From Sciurus carolinensis (taxonomy: Eukaryota; Chordata; Mammalia; Rodentia; Sciuridae), in the NCBI RefSeq assembly GCF_902686445.1, contig NC_062219.1, positions 106,765,160 through 106,829,159 of the forward strand: DNA of 64,000 bases, read 5' to 3'. How positions within the stretch are numbered: the first letter of the stretch is position 1; every line of letters starts with the position of its first letter. The notes beneath the pieces were generated by a model. The model searched no databases and was not told the origin of the DNA. It was given only the letters and a program-made list of their open reading frames with translations. This document shows, piece after piece, positions 22,406-33,239 of this stretch. The position numbers were made by a program, and so were the translations under genes.

Positions 22406-22545
22406 TATCTCTCTCAACATTGAGAGAGATAGCATAAATCTGAAGTACAATTGAGAGAAGCAGTTGTTTCGTTAGTTCAGAAACATAAAAGGGGGAAACA
22501 CACAAACTGGGGTAGGTGGAAAGGTACATAATTGAACTGTTCCTC

Positions 22546-23202
22546 CTAAGAGACTGAAAAGAGGTTGTAAGTTAGTTCAAGGGGGGAAAGGCTACGAGCA
22601 TCATGGTCATCAGGAGTATGTTCAGCATCTTCATTTTGTTGGTCTGAGTTACTTGTTGGTAGCATTGGCACTGGTCGAGTTAGTCGCTCAGGAACCCAGA
22701 TAGGCGATGTTTTATCCTGTGGAAACACACAAACCGAGCCACGGCTCCAGTAAAGCACCGGGTCCGGGCCGTTCCATTGTCCTGTAAGAACATCCTTCCA
22801 TTTTACCGTCACTCTATCATGTTGTTTATGATTGCCATGTCTCTCAGCGGCAGAGCGACCCTCATTATCCAGAGTTAAAAAATTTAAAATAAAGAAGCAA
22901 AGAGAAAGTTTATCTTTAGGGGACCTGAAGGTCTCCCCTATTCCCCCTTTTTGTTTATAAAAAGTATTTTTGAGGGTGAGATGTGCACGTTCAACAATAC
23001 CTTGTCTTTGTGGGTTATAAGGTATACCTGTGGTTAGGGTTATTTCAAATTTAGTGAGAAATTGGTTCTTACCAAATTTAGTTTTTAAAGAAAAATTTAG
23101 ACTCTGTAATGTAGTACAATACTCTAACAGTTGCTTAACCATAATTGTATAAACCCCTATTTTTAAGACTAATTGTTCTAAAGAATAAAACTTAATAGAC
23201 AC
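22546..23202 (-). pseudogene. pol: Retroviral pol remnant: integrase core end and C-terminal domain
   Basis: A 218-codon frame. From about residue 36 it is integrase: 'TTGIPYNPQ' followed by 'GIVERAH', which carries the third catalytic residue (Glu) of the D,D-35-E core. Then comes a C-terminal domain with 'LTGQWNGPDPVLYWSRG' and 'VCVFPQD', the DNA-binding fold typical of class II retroviruses. About the first 35 codons are read from the inverted-repeat arm, not from pol. The first two catalytic Asp residues and all of reverse transcriptase are missing, so no integrase activity is possible. The last 40 or so codons are probably past the normal end of pol. Confidence 0.8.
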
Positions 23203-23255
23203 AAAGTTAAGAGTAAATTAGTGTTTCTAAGAAATCCTTGTTATTTTACCATGTC
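23100..23255. repeat. Right arm of the 156-bp inverted repeat
   Basis: Pairs with 22250-22405 (155 of 156 positions complementary) across a 694-bp spacer holding the integrase remnant. Its outer end reads 'ttattttaccatgtc', followed by a second 'attttaccat', a further short repeat at the junction. Confidence 0.95.
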
Positions 23256-24299
23256 ATTTTACCATATAGATTAAACTTTGGTTTATATTAGAACATTAGT
23301 ATTTCACCTTAGGAAAAACCTTAAATAGCTTTAAATGTTTCACATACATACAACCAACTTAGTTACATGCAGACTTGTTGAAACTTGCCCTTTACTTACA
23401 TAAACTTTCTTAGCACTTACTTAGACCCTCATTTATTTCATCACACAAGCACTTTCTTACCCAGAAACATTTCCTTTTCCCTTTTACTAAATATATTTCC
23501 ATACCCAGAACCTTTATTTTCTCTTTCCTGTTGACCCCTTTTTGTTCACATTCTGAAACAACTCTTATGAAATTTCTAAATTTAAAAAAAATTACTCTAT
23601 TTTAACAAGATTAAATATTTTGTTATTTATAGTACTCTACATTAACATTTTATTAGTTTGACCACCTAGAGACTCGCAAGTTATTTTTAAGACATTTTAC
23701 TTCTATTAGCTTACCCAATTTAAATTGAACCTCTTTAAATCACGTGAATTAAAAATATTTGGATCCATTTTTAAATTTTAATTTTAGGAGCACTCAGTTT
23801 TGATACAGACAAAACATGACATCGGACAACACAACATACAAATAACACAAAATCAAAGGCCTTGAAACTTTATAGGTGAATCTCCATTGCAATGTAACAG
23901 ATGTTCAAAAACTCTAGTTGAATTAAAAAAAAAAAAAGAACTGATCAAAAAAGTCATGAGCTCAAAAAATATGTAGAATTCAAAAAAAACAAGAGTCCTG
24001 GAAAAATGAAGTGGCCGTTAAGTACTTTAGTAAAGCACCATAAAATTTACTTTTGCTGGAGTTCAGGTAAGACTTTTTGCTCTTTTTTTTGGGGGGGGGG
24101 GGTTTGAGACAGGTCTCCTACTGAGCCTTCAGGCTTTCTCTATTTACATTTCAATGTAAGCCTTGACTGAGATTTGGATCTGAAAGGGGATGAAATGTTC
24201 CAACAGAAACTTGATGCCTAGGGCATTTTAACCCTTAATCCTGGTTAGTAATCAATTCAGGTTTGGATGCAGAAAATTATGAAACAATAATCTCCTAAT
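23256..24299. other. AT-rich non-coding interior of the provirus
   Basis: No retroviral motif was found. The segment is AT-rich with many short T- and A-runs and a T8G12 junction (24083-24102). It sits where the rest of gag, protease and reverse transcriptase would be expected, so it is either foreign DNA captured by the element or a long-decayed non-coding part. Confidence 0.45.
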
Positions 24300-25390
24300 A
24301 CTTGTGGGGTCTGGGGCTACTATATCATACTCCTTACTAGGACATGCCACTGATGGTTGGGCTGGTTACTCCCTACCCACCAGTGTACACAGGACCTCAT
24401 GGCAGGAGGACTAGGTGGGCTGGACCGGGGAATGGAAGTAGAAACAGCTGAGTCAAGGTTGGAGGAGGAGGAGGGATTAAGAGGGGGAGAAGAAGGAGGC
24501 ATTTGCAGGAAGAGCAGAGAAGCGCAAGAAAGAAGAGACTTGAAGATAAGGAATCCCTTTCCATCTGCCCACTCGCTCACAGATGCTGTGTGCCAATATC
24601 TTTGGTAGCCACAATCCACCTTCCCATGGAACCATCTTTCATCCCTGCACAGGCCAATTTGTTATTGGTAGTCATTCCTTCCCAAACTAACATTTTAACA
24701 TTTACCGGGAAGGCCCTACAGGGAGGGGGTAGGTTAGAGTCTGTGATTTCTTGCCCAGTATCACAAAATGGCCACCGGGAAGATTTCCTGCCACCCAGAA
24801 GTAGGAGGGTGAGGGCTTTAATTGGAGTCTGATGTGGCCCCAGAATACAAGATGGCAGCAATGATCCTCCCCGGGGCAGAGGCTATGTGTAGAGGCTGGC
24901 TGCCCTCGTGGTTCCTCAACCTTGGGAGGAGCGGATTGAGATGGATTGGGCTCCTCATTAAAGGTCTCCCAATGTTGTTTACTATGTGGCAAGTTTCTGG
25001 AAGGAGATGCAATGGGAGGAGCCGGCGGTTCTTTAGGCGGCCGGCTCTTTGGGGAGAAATTTAGAGCCGCCTTTGGGAGGTCCTGGAGAGAAGCAGGCCT
25101 TAAGGGCAGATAACGTGGGGCAGACTCCTAATGGGGGACCCTCTCCTAAACTGATTTCCCTCTTCCTAACAAGTTGTTCCTCACACCCAGTTTCATTTTC
25201 CTTGTCTGTCTCTGATCTTATTGACGCCCTTTCTGATGCTTTAGACCTTTCCTCTTTTATTTCCTCCAAAACCTCTTCCCCTTGTTTTATGGCCTCTCTG
25301 CATTTGGTTCAGGCTGTTTTAGTTTCAAGAGGAATTCCATTGGCCCGGAGCAAATCCTTTAAGGGACCTTCCATGCGCATTCATGACATT
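24300..25390 (-). pseudogene. gag: Probable gag remnant
   Basis: From an ATG at 25380 the - strand encodes 'MRMEGPLKDLLRANGIPLET', a short matrix-like start, then a stop. A charged stretch rich in Glu, Lys and Ser follows ('EEIKEERSKASERASI') and then Pro-rich frames ('PPSSPPLNP') scattered over three frames. The position just after the leader and the composition fit gag. No capsid major homology region or zinc knuckle (CCHC) was found, so most of gag is lost. The call rests mainly on position. Confidence 0.45.
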
Positions 25391-25473
25391 TCAGTGCCCA
25401 TATTTCTCTATTAAACTAACAATGCAAAGCACTTTAACTAGCAAAACAAAAGCGAAAGCACTTACAAACACTC

Positions 25474-25710
25474 AATCTCCATCGCTTATCCTGCGAACTT
25501 TAACTCGTCACTTTTCCCAGGAACTTTAACTCCGTTGCTTCCAGCGAACTTTAACTCTGTCGCTTCCCGCGAACTTTAACTAGTCACTTCCCGTGAACTT
25601 TAACTCCATCGCTTATCCAGCGAACTTTAACTCGTCACTTATCCAGCAAACTTTAACTCTTGGCTTGTCGAGCAAACTTAACTCGTCGCTTACCCTGCGA
25701 ACTTTAACCT
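25474..25710. repeat. 26-bp minisatellite in the retroviral leader
   Basis: Nine copies of a unit like gcgaactttaactcgtcgct. The 'aactttaac' core recurs at about 25495, 25521, 25545, 25571, 25595, 25622, 25648, 25674 and 25699 (spacing 24-27 bp; the eighth copy lacks one T). The array lies between the primer-binding site and gag, where packaging and dimerisation signals normally sit. Copies differ at a few bases each. Confidence 0.9.
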
Positions 25711-25770
25711 GGCCAGACTGTACTTCACTTTCCCTGTATTTACCTGATCAGTTTCTTCTTTATAACTCAA

Positions 25771-25790
25771 GGTCCCAGGTTTCGGCACCA
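25771..25790 (-). promoter_or_regulatory. Primer-binding site, tRNA-Phe type
   Basis: On the - strand tggtgccgaaacctggga matches the complement of the 3' end of tRNA-Phe with one C-to-T difference. It starts a few bases after the 5' LTR. Mouse IAP elements, also class II, use the same tRNA. Confidence 0.8.
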
Positions 25791-25794
25791 CTTA

Positions 25795-26113
25795 TGATCG
25801 CCCACCGCCCACCGGTGGGCAATCACAACACGTACGCTCTTCTTGATCACAGGAACCAAAAAAGGGCTTTATTCCACAAGTCTCAGACTTATATTGAGAA
25901 CATCAGCCTATCAGAGAGTAGACTACCAGGAAAGTCAGCCTATCAAGGAACAGTCTCCAGGCAGATACCAGGATCGCCTCATGTACAACAGCCAACCAGA
26001 GTTACTTCCTAAAACTTGTATATGAGTGCAGCTATGTCTGGCAAGCTGCCAGGCGCCATCTTAGAGATCAGGCCACGGTGCGGCTCTGGGGCCCTCAGAG
26101 CCCGCCCCTGACA
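25795..26113 (-). repeat. 5' LTR of the provirus
   Basis: Starts TGTCAGGGGCGGGC on the - strand at 26113 and ends ...GGGCGATCA at 25795, four bases before the primer-binding site. AATAAA is present as in the other LTR. Its U5 end contains an inverted pair, tgatcgcccacc / ggtgggcaatca (25795-25826), and is about 20 bases longer than the 3' LTR end. Confidence 0.85.
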
Positions 26114-26290
26114 ACATATTAGAAATTAAGTTTGGAATAAAAGAACCCGTGTTCACCTGGCTTATGATCAGGTGACCTACAACTGTTCAGTGAACTACCA
26201 CTGATGAAGGTAGTGTGGCCTGTGAATTCATTGTTATTTCATAAATTCTGACATTGTGGAAAGACACAAACATGTTTCATCTATTAATGA
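26114..26290 (+). repeat. Ancient repeat, right part
   Basis: Continuation of the repeat begun at 20990-21060. 'atcaggtgacc', 'ttcagtgaacta', 'ctgatgaa', 'cctgtgaattcattgttat' and 'acattgtgga' all recur in order on the - strand of 41965-42125. Confidence 0.65.
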
Positions 26291-26299
26291 CATAGCAGA

Positions 26300-27035
26300 C
26301 TCACAAAATTTGGACTTCTGCTTGATAACATTTCAACTCTTGACATTAGTTGACATGATGAGCAGAAGACACTGAGCTAAATAATTTTTTTCAGAGGTTC
26401 ATGTTTTTGTAAGCTGAATATGAAAAAGACATTAAAGACAAAAAGAAATACGGTAGAATTAACTGTATGTTTTCATAGCATGAATCATCGTGGCCTAAGA
26501 AACCAACGAGTATAAGTATACTATTGTATACCTATTAGAGGTGTATCTATAGGGAAGTCTCCTTTTTTTTTTTTTTTTTTTTTTTTAAACAAAGTTATTT
26601 CTTAGGCTTTGGATGCTGTTTATAACCAGTTTTTCCTTTATGGACACATTTTTTTTTTTTTTTCAAATGCTATGCCATGATGGCTTCTGACCTGAAAAAT
26701 TTGGTGGTATTAAAAAATTTCAAATTTAGTTTTATTACTGAAACAAATTCACACTATAGTATTGTTATGATTTAGGACAATATCCAGAAGTGTTTTAGGT
26801 ATTTTATTACAGATAATGGACTAAGATACCTATTGACTAAATGTGTGTATATACAGACTCTGGTAACTTTGGCTGATAGTGACTTAGAGATATCTGATTT
26901 TAGGATATCTGAATCACATTTGAGCACCTAAAGGAAAAAACCTCTTCCTTGCATTCCAGATAGCTCTTTCCACATGTAATTGGATATAACTATGGAAATA
27001 ATATCTAGAACTTCAGATGTATAGGGCTATAAGGT
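26300..27035. other. Unassigned DNA with T-runs
   Basis: No gene recognised. T-runs at about 26563-26586 and 26650-26662. Confidence 0.4.
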
Positions 27036-27039
27036 GAAT

Positions 27040-27730
27040 CCATTTCTTTCCTCTCAAAATCACCTTTCTTCATGTATCTTTCCACTTGGTTAATGATATA
27101 ACCAGATTCTGTTAGGTGCTTTTGTTAGAAACTTTAGAAATGAACTTTAGTTACCTTTTACCTTAACACTGTTTTACCAGTACTGAGGCTTAAATATTCT
27201 ACCTCTAAAATAATCTTTTGCACTCCATCCTTTAGTCATTATCCACTATCATTGTAATAATTCAATTTATGTCAAGTCTTCTTGTATTATTCAATTTTTA
27301 GGCACATTTTCCCACAGAATATTTCTGAAATATGTTGTTAATGTGCATTTAATGTGGTTTTCTCTCCTTACATTCAAGAAAATTTAATTAAACAGGGAGT
27401 GTATTTCATGATGGATGAATCTTGGAAGTGATTAAAAATAATCATGCAGATCCAAGACATTGCTTGAATCCTTGAGCATTCTTAGAGTATGATTGCTCTG
27501 AAATGAGCATCTCATTTTGTTACTCTCTCATTTAAAGCCTGCAATAATTTCACATTACTCACAGAAAATAAAATTAATCTATTTTCCTTGGTTTTTCAGA
27601 ATCTCTTCACCAAACTTCAATCACAGTCTTATTTATTCACTTTTCATTTCCTCTTACATTAAATTTTAACTACATTAATCTATGCTCATTTTCCCACTAT
27701 ACACCATATTCTTTGGTATCTCTTTGCATT
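27040..27730 (+). repeat. Ancient L2-like LINE
   Basis: Pyrimidine-rich text in L2 order: 'ttgcactccatcctttag', then 'aaagcctgcaataatttcac', 'accaaacttcaatcacag'. A very diverged copy, partial and non-coding. Confidence 0.4.
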
Positions 27731-27837
27731 AGTGGTAATTAGTCTTTTGTCCTAAATAAGCTAATTATCAAAGGGCAAGTGTCATATCAGTTCCATTTTA
27801 AAAATAGTTATTATCTTTCCCTGTTAAAGTAGAGCAC

Positions 27838-28365
27838 TTATGACCCAGCCATAAAACTCCTCAGTATCTATCCAAAAAAATTAAAGGTATTACTTTAGAG
27901 ATGCATGGATTCCTACATAATAGCACCACAATTCAAATTATGGAACAAGCCTATGTGTCTATCATTAGATAAATAGATACAGAAACTGTGGTATATATAT
28001 ACCAATAGAATTTTATTCAGTCATAAAGAAGAATGAAACTTTAATTTGCAGGGAAATGGAACTGGAAAGCATTATGTTAGGCAAAATAAGCCAGACTCAG
28101 AAAGACAAGTACTGTATGTTTTCTCTCATATGTAGAAACTAGAAAGAAAAAAGGAAAAAGAAAGGGATCTCATGAAAATAGAAGAGAGACTATTAATACA
28201 GAGAAACAGGGTCAGATGGAGGGAGGATTAAAGGGCAAGCAGAGGTAATGAAAATTAGAAATGAAGTTGATCAAATTATGTTTTATTCATGTATGAATGA
28301 CACAACCAAACCCACACTATTCTGTATAATTAATATGTACCAATAAAAAGGTTCCTAAGTAGGGA
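27838..28365 (+). mobile_element. Old L1 3' end
   Basis: 'tgacccagccataaaactcc', 'ggaacaagcctatgtgtc', 'atacagaaactgtggtat', 'gaattttattcagtcataaa', 'ttaggcaaaataagccag' and 'ttttctctcatatgtag' follow the end of L1 ORF2. A 3' UTR-like part ends near 'accaataaaa'. 5'-truncated and frameshifted. Confidence 0.75.
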
Positions 28366-28369
28366 AAAT

Positions 28370-29165
28370 GTCTTTTATGCAAATTTTAAGTATAATATTA
28401 TAAATTCTCTAATATATATTTATATTCAAGGAACTATAGAGGAAAGTTAATATAGAGCATAAATATGAAACATAAGATAAAAGTAAAAGGACAAAATGGA
28501 TTAAATTGGAAAAGAAGTGGGGAATTCTAGTTCTACATGAATAAGAATACAGTAATAATTTAGAAAGCACTGAAATTAAATACTATTTAAGAAGAAGGAA
28601 AACTCATCAATGAAACTTTCTTATCCAGGTAACTTTTTAATCACCCTTAACTTTCATCTCAATATTTCTCAAATATCTTCTATTTGTTAAAGTACTTTCC
28701 ACTTCCTGTGTGCATGTTGGTAGTTGATATTTGATGAGAAATCATTCATTTTTTCCTGATTTATAATTTGCTGCTTTACAGTTGAGTGTAACCAGTTGTT
28801 ACTATTTTAAAATTAATCATGTACCTGTGATTATTTATCTTTTTGTTGTTGCTTCTCTCCCTAATCAATATGATTAAAGAACGGTTCAATAAGTTAAAAC
28901 ACTCTCTTGTGTAAAAATCATGCCTTTCCAGAAGTACTTTCCAAAATATTTCACACTACACCATCACTGCCATAGCAAAATGTTAGTAAGTGTTCATAGT
29001 GAAAATATTACTTTTCTAACTGCAGAATGCACTAACAACAAAAATTTAATCACTTTAGGCTTAACATTTAAAAAAAAATCAATGATCTAATTCTAGCTGG
29101 CATATAGAAGATTGCCAAATATTTTTTACTCCTGCTGTGATAATCAAAAAAGATAATCTTTTGTT
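28370..29165. other. Unassigned DNA, no gene
   Basis: AT-rich; nothing could be assigned. Confidence 0.4.
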
Positions 29166-29179
29166 TTATTGATTGAATG

Positions 29180-29270
29180 ATTGATTGAGTGTGGTCCTGG
29201 GGATTGAATCCATGTCTCCCATATGCTAAGCAAGTGCTACATCACTAAGCTAAATGCTCAGACCCAGATC
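29180..29270 (-). repeat. ID SINE, antisense
   Basis: 'cctggggattgaatccatgt', 'aagcaagtgctacatcacta' and 'agctaaatgctcag' are the mutated antisense of the ID body (B box in 'gattgaatcc'). Confidence 0.65.
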
Positions 29271-29274
29271 ATCT

Positions 29275-32215
29275 TTTTAAAAACAATAATTTTTATGAAA
29301 GTTATTGAAAAGAATTGAACAGAAAGCAGCAGCACATTTTCCCTGTAGTTGATTTCCTAGTCTGAGTTTTGGTACTTAGAGGAGGATAGGATACTTCACT
29401 ATAACAAGGAAAACTAGCTAAATTTTAATTATAATGTGAATTGGGATAATAAATTGAAATTAAGTAAAGCCCCAAACACAGAGATGCTTCTCCATTGTCA
29501 GCAGTTGACCTTCATAGGACTTTTGCTGCAAAAGCAATAGCATAGGAAATTGAAGGTTAGACTGGAAATAAAGAAATATGTTTTATTCTTACAATACTCA
29601 GAATCCAAAGCTTTACTGGAAGAGGGTCCTAATCCTATCCCAAGAACATTTAGTGTATGTGATAAGTCGAACTCCGTAAGCCTGCAGCCCATGTCCAGTG
29701 CAGCTCAATCCTAATTTGATCAAGGAGATCAGCCCTTCTTTGGGGACAATCTAACAGTGGAAATGGTCAGCAAGTTTGGGGACAAATACCGTCCACTCCC
29801 TCCCTAATAATATTTTACACACAATGTTTGACATAAAGTTTAAAAATAAGGATAAATATGAAGCAGAAATACATGATCTACAATCAAGTAATAAAATAAT
29901 CAAGGGAAAATAACCATCAAATAACTCAGATGTCCAAAATTGCAGACAGGGTCTTTAAAAAACCATTATATTTAGGTAAAAGGACAAAACGAGACAGGAG
30001 TTGGAGTATTAAAAAAGAGAAATGGAAACTGAGAAAGACCAATTAGAAATTATGTAAATGGAAATTACGCACTATTTAAAATTAAGCATTTATCAGATGG
30101 ACTTTGTAGCAGACTGGACAAAGAACAATATGGGATTAGTGAATTGGATGCCTGTTGGTATGTCAGTAGTATAGCAGATCTGTAATTGAAATCCCATAAA
30201 GAAAGAATCCAGAAATGAGTACAAGAGATTATAATTTGCTAATTTTTTTTCAAAATTCATGAAATGCATCAAGCTCACATTCAGGAACCTCGTGCGTAAA
30301 GATGAAGTCAACCACAGCTGGTCATATCAGAGCAAAACTGCTGAAAAGCTAAGAAAATCAGACACCTTTAAAGTTAATCAATAAACAAGGCATATTATAC
30401 ACATGGGGAACATTTAAAAGATAACTATTTCTCATTGGAAATAACTGAAGTAATATGATACTTTGGTATTTCAAAAAATTGGAAAAGCCCCTGTAATTCT
30501 GTGTCAAATGAGCTAGGCTTCAAAAATGAGTAAAGTGAAACCCTTTTCAAACAAACCACAGCTCACAGAATATTTCAGTGGTAGGTCTGGACTATCAGAA
30601 AAACAGTAAAGGATAATCTTCAGGATAAAATTACATATATGAATTTCATATATATTATGTATATTATTTCATAAACATTATGTATGTATGCATAATTACA
30701 TAATCTGTAATTTCACACACTTAATAAATATTTAAATGTTTCATTATAATATTAGAACATTGCATAAAAACCATTTTAAGCAATAAATATTGTTTTAGGA
30801 CTCTTACCTTGTTCATCAAATACTACATTACTAATTAAATTAGTGGGCATGAGAGGAATACCCATAATTTGTAGGTTGAACGCTGTTAAAAAATCTATAA
30901 ATAGTCAATAGAGGAAATAAAAAGGAACACAAATAAATACATTTTTTAAAGGCAGGAATGAAGAAACAAGATATAAGTGAAATAGAAATCTAACAGCAAG
31001 AAGGTGGTCTTAAGATGAAATTTTTTTTAAACTTAAAAGCAAAATAAAATTAGTAATTTTTCACTCATTATCCAGATAAACTATATAAGTCAATAGGTAG
31101 GTAGATAGGCAGGTTGATTGGTTTATAGATAGAGATAAATACGCACACGCACACCACACACACACACAAATGTTATATTTTGGTCAGTGAATATACAATC
31201 ATATTTCATTTCACCATTTTGGTTCCAATACAATTATATCTGTTTTTATGCATTGTGATCACCCACAAAGAATAGATTTTACACCATTGGGAATATTAAA
31301 CATACATTTCTATCTCTAATACAGAAGCAATAATTGTTAAAAATTTTGGACATTGATATATGTGTTAGAATTAATGCAGACACTTCTAAAGTGACAACTT
31401 TAAAATGTGATAGCACCCATAATCCCATAATTTCTGTGGTTTATAAAATTGTTCTTATTCAAGGCATGGTAATAGACATATCCAGGCCCCAGAGGTGCAT
31501 TGTGAACTCTATATAATTCAACAGTGGCAGGCTAAGTGTTCAACTGACTTGTCAAACAGAACCTGCTCTGCTATAATTGCTGTGATTGTGACATAAATCA
31601 GAATGACAAAAACCAATTTGCATTGGCTTGTTACATTTGAAAAGGACAGAGGAGTTATGATAACAAGAGTAAATCTGAATGTCCCTGTAAAAATCTACTA
31701 TGGTTTCCTCTACTCAATAAAATGGGAATGACTGGCTTTTGCATTTCAATTATTGCACAAAAGCACTTCTAGGATATTAGCAACCAGCTGGTAATGGCCT
31801 TTTTCATTTCCTGGCATAACTTTGTGTAATTTTATAATAATAATCATGTTTTATGTCATGCTTTGTGTCACTTTTAGTCATTATTTTTCCCCTTTTGCCC
31901 CCATCAATCTTGGTAATTCTTATGTAAAAATCTACTTAAAAGATCTTTCATGGCTTAGTTGTTTGAAACATCAAGTTAGTATTATTTGCATACTAGAGAA
32001 CATAAAATAATTAAGTGAATTAATTTATTAATCCAATATAACTGCACATTAGGAAAACACTACCACACATTTTTCTGTCTTTCTGCATTAATTTTGTTCA
32101 TGTAAAATTTACCATAATTATATTATTCCAAATGCAAAAAGTTTGAGATATCTGTTTTTATTCAAAATGCATGTACTTTATACCCTTTATGGTATAAAAC
32201 AACTTGGGGGTCCTC
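29275..32215. other. Unassigned DNA with a CA microsatellite
   Basis: 2.9 kb without a recognisable gene or repeat family. A short (AC)n tract lies at about 31143-31168, next to a (TAGG/TAGA)-like run at 31095-31130. Open frames are under 75 codons with no motif. Confidence 0.45.
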
Positions 32216-32224
32216 TCAATTTTT

Positions 32225-32357
32225 AATTTTGTTTTAGTTGTAGATGGACACAACCCCTTTATTGTATTTATTTATTTTTGTGTGGTGCTGAGGATGGAAC
32301 CCTGCGCCTCACATGTGCCAGGCAAGCGCTCTACCACTGAGCGACAGCCCCAGGCCT
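32225..32357 (-). repeat. ID-type SINE with 3' extension, antisense
   Basis: 'gaggatggaaccctgcgcct', 'ggcaagcgctctaccactga' and 'gcgacagcccc' are the ID body in antisense with well-kept boxes. Upstream on the + strand lies the 'gttgtagatggacacaaccc' tail seen in some squirrel ID copies. Confidence 0.75.
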
Positions 32358-32359
32358 CA

Positions 32360-33235
32360 AAAGTATATGTTTTTAAGTTCAATAAAAAAATGGTAAAATT
32401 CTCTATTGATTTGAAATAATATTAATTTTAAAATACTATATATTTTCTCTCATTTAATATCTGGCTTCAAATTTAAGGTTTATCTTACATCTCCAAGTAG
32501 AGTTTGCTAATTTTCCTTCTACATGTAACTTAAAATATTTGAATCATTGAGCTAATAAAAATAATAGGACATATTTTAAAAGTGTTCATTGTTTAGAAAG
32601 ACACTATTTTCCTGTTATTACATAGATAAGAAAACTAAGTACTAGATAAATGAATGTTTTACTCATAGTTATGCAAATTCAAACGAGTAAAGTTTAAATG
32701 CCTATCTCCTGATTTCTCTATTTTCCCAAACATGTTGCCTTTACATAACAGTTTGTCAATTCTTTCAACTTATTTTGATTGAGGAAGAAAAGCATCCAAA
32801 GGAAAATTTGGCTAAAGAAACTATTTTTCTAAGATCATTTATCTAAAGATAAAACAAAGCATTCTTTAGGAAATCTAGCCAAGATAATGGGTTTTATACT
32901 GAGGTATATAAATAAACATAAGAATCATAATAAATAAGATCAACCCTGACTCAAGTGCTTTCTTCCTGGATATGAGGGTTCATTCCTCCTAAGGCTACAT
33001 AAGCCTCCTTAATCCAGAATATTACCTGTTATGGAAGTATTGATAGATAAGCTGCCTCTCATTCACAGGTTGAGACTGGTGGGCAATCAGTATAAGCATC
33101 ATGTTGCAAGCATGATTCTTCCCATAGCCACTCACTTGGTATGACCTCATGGGCTGTAAGATAGTATAGACCTCTAATGCATGGGATGCTTAATTTCATA
33201 TTTTTTTTGTCAAATTGTTAAGACTGATATTGCTT
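32360..33235. other. Unassigned DNA, no gene
   Basis: AT-rich sequence; 32590-32760 has a faint MIR-like flavour but is not callable. Confidence 0.4.
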
Positions 33236-33239
33236 AAAG

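Larger units (their letters stand above)
21061..26113 (-). mobile_element. Class II endogenous retrovirus (betaretrovirus-like), young but gutted
   Basis: Provirus of about 5 kb in antisense. The two LTRs (21061-21361 and 25795-26113) differ over some 297 shared bases by only three substitutions and one indel. In element order: 5' LTR, tRNA-Phe-like primer site, a leader with a 26-bp minisatellite, gag remnant, AT-rich non-coding part, integrase C-terminal part, inverted repeat, env transmembrane part, polypurine tract, 3' LTR. Most of gag, all of protease and reverse transcriptase, and the env surface subunit were not found. The integrase tail and the C-x6-C layout of the env TM point to class II (ERVK/IAP-like). 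A full-length provirus would be 7-9 kb. Confidence 0.85.

Noticed and set aside
25474..25710. CRISPR-like array (repeats of about 26 bp)
   Set aside because: Repeats are contiguous without unique spacers and lie inside a retroviral leader of a mammalian genome; it is a minisatellite.
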